Notes: generated from the sequence alone by a model not told the origin. DNA of 53,997 bases from an uncultured Clostridia bacterium (GCA_947625435.1 CANQOI010000008.1:1-53997); one strand, 5' to 3'. Shown: positions 24,381-36,455, numbered from the stretch's first letter. Program-made: numbers and translations.

Positions 24381-24437
24381 ATTCTCAAAAGTGAACTATT
24401 GCCAGAGGGACGGCTTTGAGTGAACACTTTTGAGAAT
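24381..24437 (+). repeat. Perfect 13-base inverted repeat in the subtilase 5' leader
   Basis: ATTCTCAAAAGTG (24381-24393) and CACTTTTGAGAAT (24425-24437) are exact inverted copies with a 31-base loop, which itself can pair GCC with GGC. It ends 65 bases before the start codon. It may be an mRNA stabilising or regulatory hairpin, or an operator; it could also be a relic of a mobile-element end, but no transposase is nearby. Confidence 0.75.
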
Positions 24438-24501
24438 TTGTATATTTTCCCGTCTGTTTATATATTTTACATAATTATTCAGAAAGGAATGAGTTACGAA
24501 G

Positions 24502-27500
24502 ATGAGAAAACAAACAACAGTCAGTCGTTGTATTTCTCTTATTCTTGCAGTCGCTATGGTAGCGGGACTGTCGTTCCCTGCCGGCGCTGTCGGAAACGGA
24601 TGGGAAACACTTCCTTGGAATCAGTCCGATATCACACCTGATCCGCGCGATCAGAGGCCGCTGGACAGGAATGAAAATGCTCCCGTATTTGACGATGACG
24701 ATAATGTGCGTGTTTCCATTGTTGTAGAAGGCGCGTCAACACTTGACAAGGGCTTTTCCACAAAGGGCATAGCGCATAACGCAAATGCAGCGGCTTACAG
24801 AAATATCCTCCGTATCAAGCAGGATACCGTTGAACAGAGAATCGAGCGCACCGTGCTCTCGGGTCAGTCCCTTGATGTTGAATGGAATCTCACACTTGCC
24901 GCGAACCTGATCTCCGCAAATGTCAAGTACGGACAGATAGACGAGATCAAAGCGGTCGACGGAGTTAAAGACGTCGTGCTTGAGAACAGATATGAGCCCG
25001 CGGTCACGGATACAGATCTGCCGGCAGATCCGAATATGGGCTCGTCGTCACAGCAGATAGGCTCGAGCGCAGCCTGGGCAGGCGGATATACGGGCGCCGG
25101 AAGCACTGTGGCGATAATAGACACAGGTATCGATATTGACCACAAGTCGTTCGATCCCGACGCTTTCTTGTATGCTATACAGCAGGTAAGGGCGTCCGGC
25201 AAGAACGTCAAGCTGATGGATGCCTCGGACATCATGAAAGTATACAGTCAGCTGAATATAGTCAAGCTCGGCAGCTACAGCGGAGGCCCTTCGGGTCTTT
25301 ACCAGAACAGCAAGGTTCCGTTCGCTTTCAACTATGTTGACAAGAATCTTGATATCACGCATGACAATGACAGCGAAGGCGAGCACGGTTCACACGTTAC
25401 CGGTATAGCGGCGGGCAACCGTTTCGTTGCGGACAGCAGTAAAGACAGCGGTTACGCAAACGCTCTTGAGAGCGTATTCACGCAGGGCGTTGCACCTGAC
25501 GCACAGGTGATCACGATGAAGGTGTTCGGAACCGGAGGCGGCGCGTATGATTCCGATTATATGGCAGCCATAGAGGACGCTCTCGTTCTCGGAGCGGATT
25601 CCGTTAACCTTTCACTCGGTTCCGGAATGGCGGGATTCAGCCGCAGCGACACGTATGAAGATATAATGAACAAGCTCGTAAACAGCGATACGGTCGTTTC
25701 CATGTCTGTAGGCAACAGCGGATATTGGTCCGAGAATTCACAGCTTCCTTATCTCCATGAGGAAGACATAAACTTCCAGACAGGCGGTTCGCCGGGAAGC
25801 TTTACGAATTCCATCGCAGTCGCATCGGTTGATAATATAGGATATACGGGATATTATCTCAAAGCCGGCGACAACCTCATATTCTATACCGAATCTGAGG
25901 AATATAAGAATCTTCCCATAAGAACGATCGCGAGCGATGAGCCTTACGATTTCGTATTCTTTAATGCGATCGGAGATGACGGTGACTTTGACGAAGTCGA
26001 CGTAACAGGAAAGATAGTTCTGTGCTACCGCGGTGAGACTAACTTCTCGGCTAAAGCTAACAATGCTGCCGCAGCCGGAGCAAAGGCTGTCATAATAGTA
26101 AACAACCAGGCCGGAACGATCAACATGGATCTTTCAGATTACACATATACCGCTCCTGCCATCTCCATAACGCAGGCTGACGGCGCTCTCCTGTGGAGTC
26201 TTGCCACAAAGACAGACACGACAGAAAGCGGCATAGAATATGCGGAAGGCAAGATCACGGTCGGCTCGAACATAGGCGTAAACTACGGAGAGGTAAGCGA
26301 GGATAATGTCTATACTATATCCGAGTTCTCTTCATGGGGTGTTCCGGGCTCTATGATAATGAAGCCTGAGATAGTCGCACCGGGAGGAAATATCTATTCC
26401 GTAAACGGCGCTGTTGCGGGCGGACAGGCATATGAGAACATGTCCGGTACTTCTATGGCATCGCCTCAGGTTGCCGGTATGGCGGCTGTGATAGCTCAGT
26501 ATATAGACGAGAATCCCGAAAAATTCGAAGGTTCCGTTCTTTCACAGCGCGGACTCATAAACAGCCTGCTCATGTCTACGGCTCTTCCCATCATGGAGGA
26601 TTACGGCGAATATGACGATCCGGATCTCGGTCACATCGATTTTGGTCAGGGGTATTATTCCGTACTCGCTCAGGGCTCGGGTCTTGCGAACGTAGGTAAT
26701 GCGGTGAGCGCACAGGCTTACATCGTTATGGATGCGAAGGCCAATAAGAGCGCAGCCGACGGCAAGGTCAAGGTTGAGCTCGGCGACGATCCCGACAAGA
26801 CAGGCAGATACAGCTATTCATTCGATATATACAACACAAGCGGTAAAGAGAATGTATACACACTGGATACCGCGCTCTTTACGCAGGACCGTGTAGAGGA
26901 TGTTTACACATACCTCGATACATGGACGACACCTATTGATTTCACTGCGAAATATACAGTGAACGGACAGCCTTTCGATCCCGAGGCACGCATTGACGCG
27001 GACGTGAACAACGACGGTTACACGAACGATGAGGATGCTCAGGCGGTACTCGACTTGCTCGCAGGCGTTATAACAGAAGAAGGTCTTAACCTCGACGCAG
27101 CTGACCTCGACGGCGATAAAGCCGTTACGACATATGACGCTCACCTCATACTTGAAGGTATTGAAGCAAGGCTTACCGTTCCCGCAGGCGGATCTGCCAA
27201 CGTAAAGGTTGAATTGGAAGTTACCGAAGATCTCACCGCTTACAAGAACGGTGCGTATATAGAAGGATTTACGTTTGTATATCCTGTGGCTACCGAGGAA
27301 GGCGAGCTTGACGTAACATATTCGATACCTGTTCTCGGATTCTACGGAAACTGGACGGATCCGTCAATGTACGACAGAGTGGATCTTGAAGATTACTTCT
27401 ACGGTGACGAAGATGATCAGCTCGGTTATACCGGAGAGCTCGTGGGCGAGCTGGATTACAAGGACGGAAACGACAAGAATGAATATTACCTGTTCGGAAA

Positions 27501-30500
27501 TCCGTATGTGAGCGAAAAAGATGCCGAATATCATCCCGAGCGCGAAGCTCTCAAGGCCAATGATACTCTGACGGCATTTTATTACACACTCATACGTAAT
27601 GCGGGCGCAACGGCTGCCGTGATCTATGATTCAGACAACAACCCCGTTTACGTATCGGATATAAGCAGCGAATATGCGGCATTCTATTATACGAACGGCG
27701 GTTCATGGCAGTATACGAGCAGCGGTATAAATCTGGGCATAAGAGTATCGGATCTGGGCATTGACGAGAACGACAGCTTCACGCTTAAGTTCTATGCCGT
27801 TCCCGAGTACTATCTCACAGATGAGATGTATGCCGATAACGCTATTTCACAGGAAGAACTCCTTTCAGTGATAGGTAAGCTGGGAGCGGGCGCCGCTCTT
27901 TCAAAGACGATAACGGTCGACAATACGGCTCCTCAGTTCACATCGGATCCTGTCAAGAATCTTAAGACGGATGACCTTAAGATAACCGTTAAGGACAATC
28001 AGTACATTGCATATGCGGCTGCCCTCACGCGCAGCGGAGCTGTACGTTTTGCCGACATCACAGCCGACGATATCGGCGAGCAGGTACCCGGAGAGGATAT
28101 AGAGCTCGTATTCAGCGGTGATGATCTTAAGGCCGGCGGTGCGGGCGAATTTGTAGCGATCGCCGTATATGACTATGCGGGCAATATGAGCGTGATAGAG
28201 ACCAAGTACGGCGATCATGTAAATGTTGACGGCAAGATGTACGGATTTACATCCGAGCTTTATTCCAACGGCAACGGCGATCCCGTGAACACATGGATCG
28301 AGATCGATCCTGCCATCATAGATGTTTTCTGGGAAGATGTAGGATACAAGCTTGTTGACGGAAGCAGTATCGATGTTGTAAATGCGGAATATATTGACCA
28401 CTATACATTCCAGACAGGTGCTGACGGTGCTCTGTACGTTGCTCCCGAATCCGATCCGGGATATACGACGCGTATAGCCGCATTGTCGGTGGATATAGTC
28501 GATATGGCATATGACTATACGAGAAATGAGCTCTATGCACTGACTGCCGATAATGCCGTATACGAGATAGAGCCTCTTAACGGTAAAGCGACGTTGGCGT
28601 TCAGAGTGAGCGGTGTTACAGGCGCTCTCAAAGGTATCGCGATAGATGATGACGGAACGTTCTATTTCTCAGGCTCATATCTGTATGTCGTGAGCGATTG
28701 GGACGGAGAGGCAGATACTGCCATAGCTGAAGGAAAGACAAGGACGCTTCCTGTGTACCGCAGCATAATGGCGTGGGATCACGATAACGATATACTGTAT
28801 ATGATGAATTCCGCGGGAACGCTCTCGTTCAGCAACATACTTTATGTTATAGATACGGAAACCGGAAGCTATAAGGCTTCGGGAGAAAACGGTGCTTATC
28901 TGTTCTCTTCTTATTCGGCGCTTTACATAGTTCCGAGCGACAAGGGCGGATCCGACATAGACGATACGGCAACAACAAAGGTTGAATCCGTGACCGTAAC
29001 GCCCGAGGACACAACTGTCATGGTAGGCGGAACATTCATGCTCACGGCTGATGTAACTCCCTGGACGCTTTCTGACAGAAGCGTAACATGGAAGAGCTCT
29101 GACGAGAATGTGGCAGTCGTAGATGATTTCGGTTATGTAACTGCGGTAGGTGTCGGCGAAGCTACTATAACGGCAACCTCGGTACTTGACGATACAAAGT
29201 TTGCGACAGCTTCGGTTACGGTTGAGCCGCTTCCGTCTTATGACCTTGAAGGACTCGTTTACGACGATGACAGCAAGGCATACTGGAGCAGCTTCAATAC
29301 GCAGTCGCCTGACGAGTTTAAACATATCGCAGACGGCAGCTATTACTACGCGGGAGCTCTTGCTGTTGACGGAAAGACGATATATGTTCATGACGGAGAG
29401 GGCATATATGCGGTAGATGCGGAAACATTCGAAAGCCGCCATATATTTGATATCAATCCGACATACCTCTTCCCGGATGCGGCGCTCAATATGTTCTTCG
29501 CGGAAGAAGCCGGAAGTGTAGCGCTTCTTGCTCCTGAGGCAAATTCTCAGATTCTCATGATACTCCTTCCCGAGGAAAAGGGCTTGTACACTGTGGATCT
29601 TACAGGTAAGCTCAGCGCCAACATAGCCGGAATAACATGGATAGGAATAAGCCCATATCAAGGCGAGTATGCTGATATCTACTACATGATACTTGAGAAC
29701 GGACAGCTTTATCAGGTTCTTCTCACAGAATCCGGAAGTCTTGCATGCGGCCCTGTAGGCGACACGGGACTTAATCTTTCGGGCGCTGCGAATCCGGACG
29801 GTCAGTCATCCGCATCGCTCATATACGACTGGGAGAACAGCAGTTCGGCTAAAAAATATCTGTATGTGGCACATTATGCGGATAATGACGATTCTGCACT
29901 TCTCACTGTAATTGAAATAAACGACGAAGGCGCTAAGGCGATGGCGAGCGTGCCCTTCGGAGATAATGTATGGCCTGTTGTTTCACTGATAGATCCTTAT
30001 GTTGAGGGAATACTTACCGAAAGTAATCCTGCCGACAAGTATGCGGCAAATGACAGGTTCGTTAAGAACACGGACGTTGTTCTGACTGTATCCGAGATGG
30101 AATCTGCCGCAGCTTCAGACGCTGTTTCTTCCGATGAGGATAAAGACGCGCAGACTGTGGGTTCACTCAACTCCATAGAGGTTTCCGGAACAAAGGACGA
30201 AGCAGGCAAAAAGCAGTACAACGTTATAGACAAAGAGAACAATACAGTAACGATAACTGTTCAGGCTGCCGATTCTACGAACGGTATGCTGAGCGTTAAG
30301 TACGATTCTAAGCTCTTCAAGCTTGTGAGCGTGACAGGCCTTACGGCATACAACGCTCATACAGAATCCGACGGAACTGTCGTATTTGATTATGCGGCTG
30401 CAAACGCTCTCAATCAGGACGTTGTTACATTGGTATTCAGCTACAACGAAGAAGATGAGATCTGGATCGACACAGTATTCACTGTTACAGTAACAGAGGA

Positions 30501-31452
30501 CGGAAAGACTGTAGGCGCTGAGCCTTCTGTTGAGGAGATACCGGTCAAGGTAACACATGACCATAAGCTCAACAAGGTAGAAGGTGTTGAAGCGACATGC
30601 ACGGAAGACGGACGCAAGGATTACTGGCAGTGCGAGCTCTGCAACAGGATATTTGCCGACGCTGAAGGCACGGAAGAGACAACACTTGATAAGCTCGTGA
30701 TACCCGCAAAGGGACATAAGCTCAACAAGGTGGAAGCTGTTCAGGCAACATGCGAGACGGCAGGTGTTAAGGAGCACTGGGTATGCGAGAACTGCAACAA
30801 GATATTTGCCGACGATGCAGGCAATGAAGAGACAACACTCGATAAGCTTGCGGTACCCGCTACCGGACATCACTTCACTGAAAAAGTCGTAAGTGACGCT
30901 ACGCTCAGAAGCCCTGCGGATCATCATGAAGCTGCTACTTACTTCTACACATGCGCTGACTGTGGCGCGATAAGCGACACGGAATGGTTCTATGACGGAG
31001 ATAAGGTTCCGTACAGTGTTTCCGCAGACGGAGAAGATAAGTGGACAGAAAACGATGAGGCAGGAATCGTATTCGGAACAGACGGCGATTACGAATATCT
31101 TGAAGGTGTACAGGTTGACGGAAAGGATGTTCCGGAGAATGCTTACACCGTAGATAAAGACACAATGACCGTTACACTTTCGGCAGAATATCTCAAGGCT
31201 CTTGCCGAAGGCGAACATACTCTGACCGTCAGATACAGCGACGGAAGCGCAGAGGTTAAGTTCACTGTTGTTAAGAAGGCAGACGAACCTACACCCACAC
31301 CTCCGTCCACACAGAATCCCGACAACCCGCCTACGGGTGAAGGACGTGTGAACAGTGCATGGCTCGCATTTGCCGGCACATGCGCTATGGCTGTAGGAGC
31401 TTTCGCGGTTATAGTTCTTGCAAAAAAGCGCAAGGAAAACGGCAGAGCTTGA
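24502..31452 (+). CDS. Giant cell-wall-anchored subtilisin-like serine protease with dockerin and cohesin-like modules
   Basis: A 2316-residue secreted protease. Signal peptide 1-29; propeptide about 68-170; S8 catalytic domain with D207 (IIDTGIDIDHKSFD), H295 (EGEHGSHVTGIAAG) and S651 (SGTSMASPQVAG). A PA domain (about 500-570) is inserted in it, as in lactocepin/C5a peptidase. Next comes a type I dockerin (about 832-895, DVNNDGYTNDEDA and DLDGDKAVTTYDA) inside a fibronectin-like region, then a propeller-like stretch, a Big_2 domain (about 1494-1577), a cohesin-like module (about 1905-2009) and two 51-residue CxxC repeats. The C-terminus has a Pro/Thr linker, the sortase-like motif NPPTG (about 2275), a membrane helix and a KKRK tail. 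It probably degrades host or dietary protein at the surface. It is monocistronic with a terminator. Unlike most of its neighbours it uses ATC and TTC codons often, as a highly expressed gene would. Confidence 0.93.
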   Translation: MRKQTTVSRCISLILAVAMVAGLSFPAGAVGNGWETLPWNQSDITPDPRDQRPLDRNENAPVFDDDDNVRVSIVVEGASTLDKGFSTKGIAHNANAAAYRNILRIKQDTVEQRIERTVLSGQSLDVEWNLTLAANLISANVKYGQIDEIKAVDGVKDVVLENRYEPAVTDTDLPADPNMGSSSQQIGSSAAWAGGYTGAGSTVAIIDTGIDIDHKSFDPDAFLYAIQQVRASGKNVKLMDASDIMKVYSQLNIVKLGSYSGGPSGLYQNSKVPFAFNYVDKNLDITHDNDSEGEHGSHVTGIAAGNRFVADSSKDSGYANALESVFTQGVAPDAQVITMKVFGTGGGAYDSDYMAAIEDALVLGADSVNLSLGSGMAGFSRSDTYEDIMNKLVNSDTVVSMSVGNSGYWSENSQLPYLHEEDINFQTGGSPGSFTNSIAVASVDNIGYTGYYLKAGDNLIFYTESEEYKNLPIRTIASDEPYDFVFFNAIGDDGDFDEVDVTGKIVLCYRGETNFSAKANNAAAAGAKAVIIVNNQAGTINMDLSDYTYTAPAISITQADGALLWSLATKTDTTESGIEYAEGKITVGSNIGVNYGEVSEDNVYTISEFSSWGVPGSMIMKPEIVAPGGNIYSVNGAVAGGQAYENMSGTSMASPQVAGMAAVIAQYIDENPEKFEGSVLSQRGLINSLLMSTALPIMEDYGEYDDPDLGHIDFGQGYYSVLAQGSGLANVGNAVSAQAYIVMDAKANKSAADGKVKVELGDDPDKTGRYSYSFDIYNTSGKENVYTLDTALFTQDRVEDVYTYLDTWTTPIDFTAKYTVNGQPFDPEARIDADVNNDGYTNDEDAQAVLDLLAGVITEEGLNLDAADLDGDKAVTTYDAHLILEGIEARLTVPAGGSANVKVELEVTEDLTAYKNGAYIEGFTFVYPVATEEGELDVTYSIPVLGFYGNWTDPSMYDRVDLEDYFYGDEDDQLGYTGELVGELDYKDGNDKNEYYLFGNPYVSEKDAEYHPEREALKANDTLTAFYYTLIRNAGATAAVIYDSDNNPVYVSDISSEYAAFYYTNGGSWQYTSSGINLGIRVSDLGIDENDSFTLKFYAVPEYYLTDEMYADNAISQEELLSVIGKLGAGAALSKTITVDNTAPQFTSDPVKNLKTDDLKITVKDNQYIAYAAALTRSGAVRFADITADDIGEQVPGEDIELVFSGDDLKAGGAGEFVAIAVYDYAGNMSVIETKYGDHVNVDGKMYGFTSELYSNGNGDPVNTWIEIDPAIIDVFWEDVGYKLVDGSSIDVVNAEYIDHYTFQTGADGALYVAPESDPGYTTRIAALSVDIVDMAYDYTRNELYALTADNAVYEIEPLNGKATLAFRVSGVTGALKGIAIDDDGTFYFSGSYLYVVSDWDGEADTAIAEGKTRTLPVYRSIMAWDHDNDILYMMNSAGTLSFSNILYVIDTETGSYKASGENGAYLFSSYSALYIVPSDKGGSDIDDTATTKVESVTVTPEDTTVMVGGTFMLTADVTPWTLSDRSVTWKSSDENVAVVDDFGYVTAVGVGEATITATSVLDDTKFATASVTVEPLPSYDLEGLVYDDDSKAYWSSFNTQSPDEFKHIADGSYYYAGALAVDGKTIYVHDGEGIYAVDAETFESRHIFDINPTYLFPDAALNMFFAEEAGSVALLAPEANSQILMILLPEEKGLYTVDLTGKLSANIAGITWIGISPYQGEYADIYYMILENGQLYQVLLTESGSLACGPVGDTGLNLSGAANPDGQSSASLIYDWENSSSAKKYLYVAHYADNDDSALLTVIEINDEGAKAMASVPFGDNVWPVVSLIDPYVEGILTESNPADKYAANDRFVKNTDVVLTVSEMESAAASDAVSSDEDKDAQTVGSLNSIEVSGTKDEAGKKQYNVIDKENNTVTITVQAADSTNGMLSVKYDSKLFKLVSVTGLTAYNAHTESDGTVVFDYAAANALNQDVVTLVFSYNEEDEIWIDTVFTVTVTEDGKTVGAEPSVEEIPVKVTHDHKLNKVEGVEATCTEDGRKDYWQCELCNRIFADAEGTEETTLDKLVIPAKGHKLNKVEAVQATCETAGVKEHWVCENCNKIFADDAGNEETTLDKLAVPATGHHFTEKVVSDATLRSPADHHEAATYFYTCADCGAISDTEWFYDGDKVPYSVSADGEDKWTENDEAGIVFGTDGDYEYLEGVQVDGKDVPENAYTVDKDTMTVTLSAEYLKALAEGEHTLTVRYSDGSAEVKFTVVKKADEPTPTPPSTQNPDNPPTGEGRVNSAWLAFAGTCAMAVGAFAVIVLAKKRKENGRA
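30562..30867 (+). repeat. Tandem pair of 153-base coding repeats (51-residue CxxC modules)
   Basis: Two direct repeats, 30562-30714 and 30715-30867, encode HKLNKVE, then a cysteine, then WQCELCNRIFAD or WVCENCNKIFAD, then EETTLDKL. A third, diverged copy (HHFTEKV...FYTCADCG) follows. These cysteine-pair modules are frequent near the C-terminus of large clostridial surface proteins; their role is not known to me. Confidence 0.85.
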
Positions 31453-31483
31453 TAAAACGGCTTTGATCGTGCGATCATGACAG

Positions 31484-31519
31484 ACAGCCGCGGGGCTTGA
31501 ATGGCTCCGCGGCTGTTTT
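31484..31519 (+). terminator. Intrinsic terminator after the subtilase gene
   Basis: ACAGCCGCGG (31484-31493) and CCGCGGCTGT (31507-31516) form a perfect 10-bp stem, extended by GC/GC with a bulge, followed by TTT. Confidence 0.88.
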
Positions 31520-31551
31520 ACAATAAAAAACATGCCGAATTAATTGCAAAA

Positions 31552-31580
31552 TTGCGGATTCCGTAAATGTTTGTTATAAT
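31552..31580 (+). promoter_or_regulatory. Sigma-A promoter of ftsH-GNAT-HAD
   Basis: TTGCGG (31552-31557) and TATAAT (31575-31580) are separated by 17 bases, with TG at the extended -10 position, 36 bases before the ftsH start. Confidence 0.75.
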
Positions 31581-31616
31581 AGGAAACAGAAAAATGTTGC
31601 CGGAGGCTGTCATACA

Positions 31617-33488
31617 GTGAATGAAAAAAAAGACAATAAAAAAAAGATACCGATATTTGCTTATTATATAATCTTACTGGCCATAGTTCTCATCATATGC
31701 TACACGATGCTTCCCAAGCTCATGGAGCCGGAGGAGAAGGAGATATCTTTCAGTGAGTTCGTGACAATGATCAAAAACGACGAAGCCGATGAGGTGGAGG
31801 TAAACTCTACGCAGTATATACTTAAGCCTAAGGATTTTGACACGTCGAACATATACTATGTCACGGGAAATATAAATAATGATTTTCACGAAAGTACGTC
31901 CCTTTTAACACTGCTGGACGAGAAGGGTATCAAATACGATTCGCCGATAGTGAGCTCCAGCGTTTGGACTGACATATTCCTTGTATATATACTTCCCACG
32001 CTGCTCACGCTCGGACTCATAATAATACTCATGCGCTCTATGAGCAAGCGCATGGGAGGCGGCGTCATGTCATTCGGAAAGAATACGGCGAAGATATACG
32101 CCGAGAAATCGACAGGCAAGCTGTTTTCCGATGTGGCGGGGCAGGATGAGGCCAAGCAGAATCTTGTTGAAATAATAGACTTTCTGAATAACCCCGGAAA
32201 ATACACCGCGATAGGCGCCAAGCTTCCGAAGGGCGCTCTGCTCGTGGGGCCTCCCGGAACGGGCAAGACGCTTCTTGCAAAGGCTGTGGCAGGTGAGGCA
32301 AAGGTGCCTTTCTTTTCACTGTCAGGCTCGGAATTCGTAGAAATGTTCGTGGGCATGGGCGCCGCGAGAGTGAGGGACCTGTTCAAGCAGGCCGTCGAGA
32401 ATGCGCCGTGCATAGTCTTTATAGACGAGATAGATGCGATAGGCAAGAGCAGGGATAACAGTATAAGCTCTAATGACGAGCGCGAGCAGACACTGAATCA
32501 GCTGCTTGCCGAGATGGACGGCTTTGATTCTTCCAAGGGCGTAGTCATACTGGCGGCAACGAACAGACCCGAGGTGCTGGATAAGGCACTGCTAAGGCCC
32601 GGAAGATTTGACAGGAGGATAATAGTGGATCTGCCCGATCAGAAGGGGAGAGTCGACATTTTAAAGGTACATGCGCGCGATGTGCTCATGGAGCCCGATG
32701 TAGATTTTGAAGTGGTCGCAAGAGCCACACCGGGTGCTTCGGGCGCCGATCTTGAGAATATAATAAATGAATCCGCATTAAGGGCGGTAAGAGCGGGAAA
32801 ACAGCGTGTGAGCCAACAGGAGCTTGACGAAGCGATAGAAGTGATAATTGCGGGCGAAGAGAAGAAGAACCGCGTTATGTCCGATGAGGAGAAGCGCATT
32901 GTGGCCTATCACGAAACGGGTCATGCGCTCGTGACCTCCCTGCTCACGCACACTGAGCCCGTTCATAAGATAACCATAATACCGAGAACCTCGGGAACAC
33001 TCGGTTACGTTATGCATGTCGCCAAGAAGGAGAAGGTACTTCTTACAAAGAAAGAGATACTCGAAGAGATAACGATACTGACAGGCGGGCGCGCATCCGA
33101 GCAGATAGTTTTCGATTCCGTCACTACGGGCGCTTCCAACGATATCGAGCGCGCCACGGAAATGGCCAGAAATATGATAACGACATACGGTATGAGCGAC
33201 AAGTTCGGATTCGTTAACTGGCAGAAGAAGAATAGCCTGTACCTCACTGACACAAAGACCATGAACTGCGCCGAGAGCACGTTTGCGGGAATAGACGAAG
33301 AGACAAAGGTCATAATATCGGGCTGCTATGCGGATGCCGTAAATATACTTAAAGAGCACAGAAATACGCTTGATAAGATAGCGTCCGTTCTGTATGACAG
33401 GGAAAATCTCACGGGCGAGGAATTCATAGAGCTGTTCAGAGAGTTGGAGCCCGATGTGACTATCAACAGGGCAGAAGGCGATGCGTGA
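31617..33488 (+). CDS. ftsH: ATP-dependent zinc metalloprotease FtsH
   Basis: A 623-residue membrane AAA+ protease that degrades misfolded and short-lived membrane and cytosolic proteins as a hexamer. It starts with GTG 31617, ten bases after GGAGG. Two membrane helices (about 11-33 and 119-141) flank a short extracytoplasmic domain. The AAA domain has Walker [22 protein letters not shown], and the second region of homology with [20 protein letters not shown]. The zinc site is HETGH at 432-436. The length is typical. It overlaps the following GNAT gene by 8 bases. A second FtsH elsewhere is possible, since the extracytoplasmic part is diverged. Confidence 0.96.
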   Translation: MNEKKDNKKKIPIFAYYIILLAIVLIICYTMLPKLMEPEEKEISFSEFVTMIKNDEADEVEVNSTQYILKPKDFDTSNIYYVTGNINNDFHESTSLLTLLDEKGIKYDSPIVSSSVWTDIFLVYILPTLLTLGLIIILMRSMSKRMGGGVMSFGKNTAKIYAEKSTGKLFSDVAGQDEAKQNLVEIIDFLNNPGKYTAIGAKLPKGALLVGPPGTGKTLLAKAVAGEAKVPFFSLSGSEFVEMFVGMGAARVRDLFKQAVENAPCIVFIDEIDAIGKSRDNSISSNDEREQTLNQLLAEMDGFDSSKGVVILAATNRPEVLDKALLRPGRFDRRIIVDLPDQKGRVDILKVHARDVLMEPDVDFEVVARATPGASGADLENIINESALRAVRAGKQRVSQQELDEAIEVIIAGEEKKNRVMSDEEKRIVAYHETGHALVTSLLTHTEPVHKITIIPRTSGTLGYVMHVAKKEKVLLTKKEILEEITILTGGRASEQIVFDSVTTGASNDIERATEMARNMITTYGMSDKFGFVNWQKKNSLYLTDTKTMNCAESTFAGIDEETKVIISGCYADAVNILKEHRNTLDKIASVLYDRENLTGEEFIELFRELEPDVTINRAEGDA

Positions 33489-34050
33489 GCACAGCTTGCA
33501 TTTTACGGATAACGGACACGATATAACGCTGCTGCCTGCGGAGATCTCCGCAGGCAGCGCCGGGTTTATATGCGGACTTATGAACGATGAGGCCGTTATG
33601 AGAGCGCTGAATGAGGTGCCGACGGATATCGCGGTATGGGAAGCCGATATCGGCGGCGGAAATGAAAGCGGAGACGAGGCAAGCTTTATCATATGTGTCG
33701 GCGGCGAGCGCGCGGGATGGCTCTGCATACGGGATCTTATGTCATATACGCAGAGGGTCTATCTTAAGATGCTCGCGATACTTCCCGAGTTTCAGGGAAG
33801 AGGTATAGGTGCTGCGGCCATAGGAATTGTTACAGAAAGGCTCGCCCGGGAAGGGTATCTGTCTTTCGACCTTCATACAAATAAAGACAACACTGCCGCG
33901 CTTAAATGCTATAAGAAGTGCGGCTTTGAGATAATAGGCAGCGTCACGCAGAAAATGAGCGACGGTGCGCTCGTACCGAGGTACTTCATGCGGCGCACGA
34001 CGTATCCTGATGCCGCCATATATATTGCCGGGAGGGATCGCCTTAAATGA
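33481..34050 (+). CDS. GNAT family N-acetyltransferase
   Basis: A 189-residue acetyl-CoA-dependent acyltransferase. The acetyl-CoA binding motif A is MLAILPEFQGRGIGAAAIGIV (about 100-120), followed by the typical D-L-H-T-N-K-D-N and ALKCYKKCGFEIIG. The substrate is unknown. The start ATG overlaps the ftsH stop and the end overlaps the start of the next gene (ATGA), so all three are translationally coupled. Confidence 0.88.
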   Translation: MREHSLHFTDNGHDITLLPAEISAGSAGFICGLMNDEAVMRALNEVPTDIAVWEADIGGGNESGDEASFIICVGGERAGWLCIRDLMSYTQRVYLKMLAILPEFQGRGIGAAAIGIVTERLAREGYLSFDLHTNKDNTAALKCYKKCGFEIIGSVTQKMSDGALVPRYFMRRTTYPDAAIYIAGRDRLK

Positions 34051-34772
34051 TCAAAAGGAATATTACCGCGCTGCTGTGGGATGTGGACGGCACATTGCTC
34101 GATTTTCTCGCCGCGGAAAAGTACGGCATGGAAAAATGCTGCCGTGATATAGGCGTGGAATTGAGCGCGAAAATGCTGGCGGAATACTCTGCCATAAACC
34201 GCTCTTGGTGGGAAAAGCACGAGCGCGGCGAGGCAACGCAGCAGGAGGTCTTTACAGGCAGGATGCGGGAATTCTTTACGCTCTGCGGCATAGATCATAT
34301 CGACTATGACAGCTTTAACGCACATTATCAGCAGGCGCTCGGAGAAGCGGCATTTCCGCAGGATGATTCGATAAGGCTGTTTAAAGGGCTGTCGGGACAC
34401 TTCAGGCAGTATATCGTCACGAACGGCAGCCGTGAGGCGCAGGAGGCGAAGCTGAAAAAGTGCGGATTTGACCGTATGGCAGACGGCGTGTTCATATCAT
34501 CCGCCGTAGGCGCGCAGAAGCCTTCAAAGGCATTTTTCGATGCAGTGCGCGAAAAAACCGGCTATATACCCGGTGAAACGATGATAATAGGCGATTCGCT
34601 CACCAGCGATATGCAGGGAGGCAATAATGCGGGCCTCGTATGCTGCTGGTACAATCCCGGCAGAGTAAAGCTTTCCGAACAAGCCTCCGGGCGCAGTCTT
34701 CGCATCGATCATGAGATACATGATCTTTGGGAGCTGCTTCCCATCCTCGGCGCGGATCACATTTCATTCTGA
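34047..34772 (+). CDS. HAD-family phosphatase, YjjG-like noncanonical pyrimidine nucleotidase
   Basis: A 241-residue haloacid dehalogenase-type hydrolase. Motif I is LLWDVDGTLLDF (about 8-19), motif II YIVTNGSREAQ, motif III GAQKPSKAFFD and motif IV MIIGDSLTSDMQGGNNAG. The pattern and length fit YjjG/YfnB nucleotidases, which dephosphorylate unusual pyrimidine nucleotides, although substrate prediction within HAD enzymes is uncertain. It is the last gene of ftsH-GNAT-HAD. Only 13 bases separate its stop from that of the convergent atpC, with no hairpin between them. Confidence 0.88.
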   Translation: MIKRNITALLWDVDGTLLDFLAAEKYGMEKCCRDIGVELSAKMLAEYSAINRSWWEKHERGEATQQEVFTGRMREFFTLCGIDHIDYDSFNAHYQQALGEAAFPQDDSIRLFKGLSGHFRQYIVTNGSREAQEAKLKKCGFDRMADGVFISSAVGAQKPSKAFFDAVREKTGYIPGETMIIGDSLTSDMQGGNNAGLVCCWYNPGRVKLSEQASGRSLRIDHEIHDLWELLPILGADHISF

Positions 34773-34785
34773 GTTCGTTTTGATT

Positions 34786-36455
<1,670 letters not shown>

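Noticed and set aside
24381-24437. Inverted repeat as the terminal repeat of an insertion sequence
   Set aside because: No transposase, no target duplication and only a 31-base interval; a hairpin fits better.
24420-24641. Small open frame overlapping the inverted repeat and the start of the subtilase gene
   Set aside because: It runs out of frame through the subtilase signal peptide and lacks any recognisable domain; more likely chance.
30163-31533. 456-codon open frame antisense to the subtilase 3' end
   Set aside because: It crosses the terminator and mirrors the codon pattern of the sense gene; Cys-rich nonsense with no domain.
34773-34785. Terminator between the convergent HAD gene and atpC
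   Set aside because: Only 13 bases with no inverted repeat; transcription presumably runs into the opposite gene.
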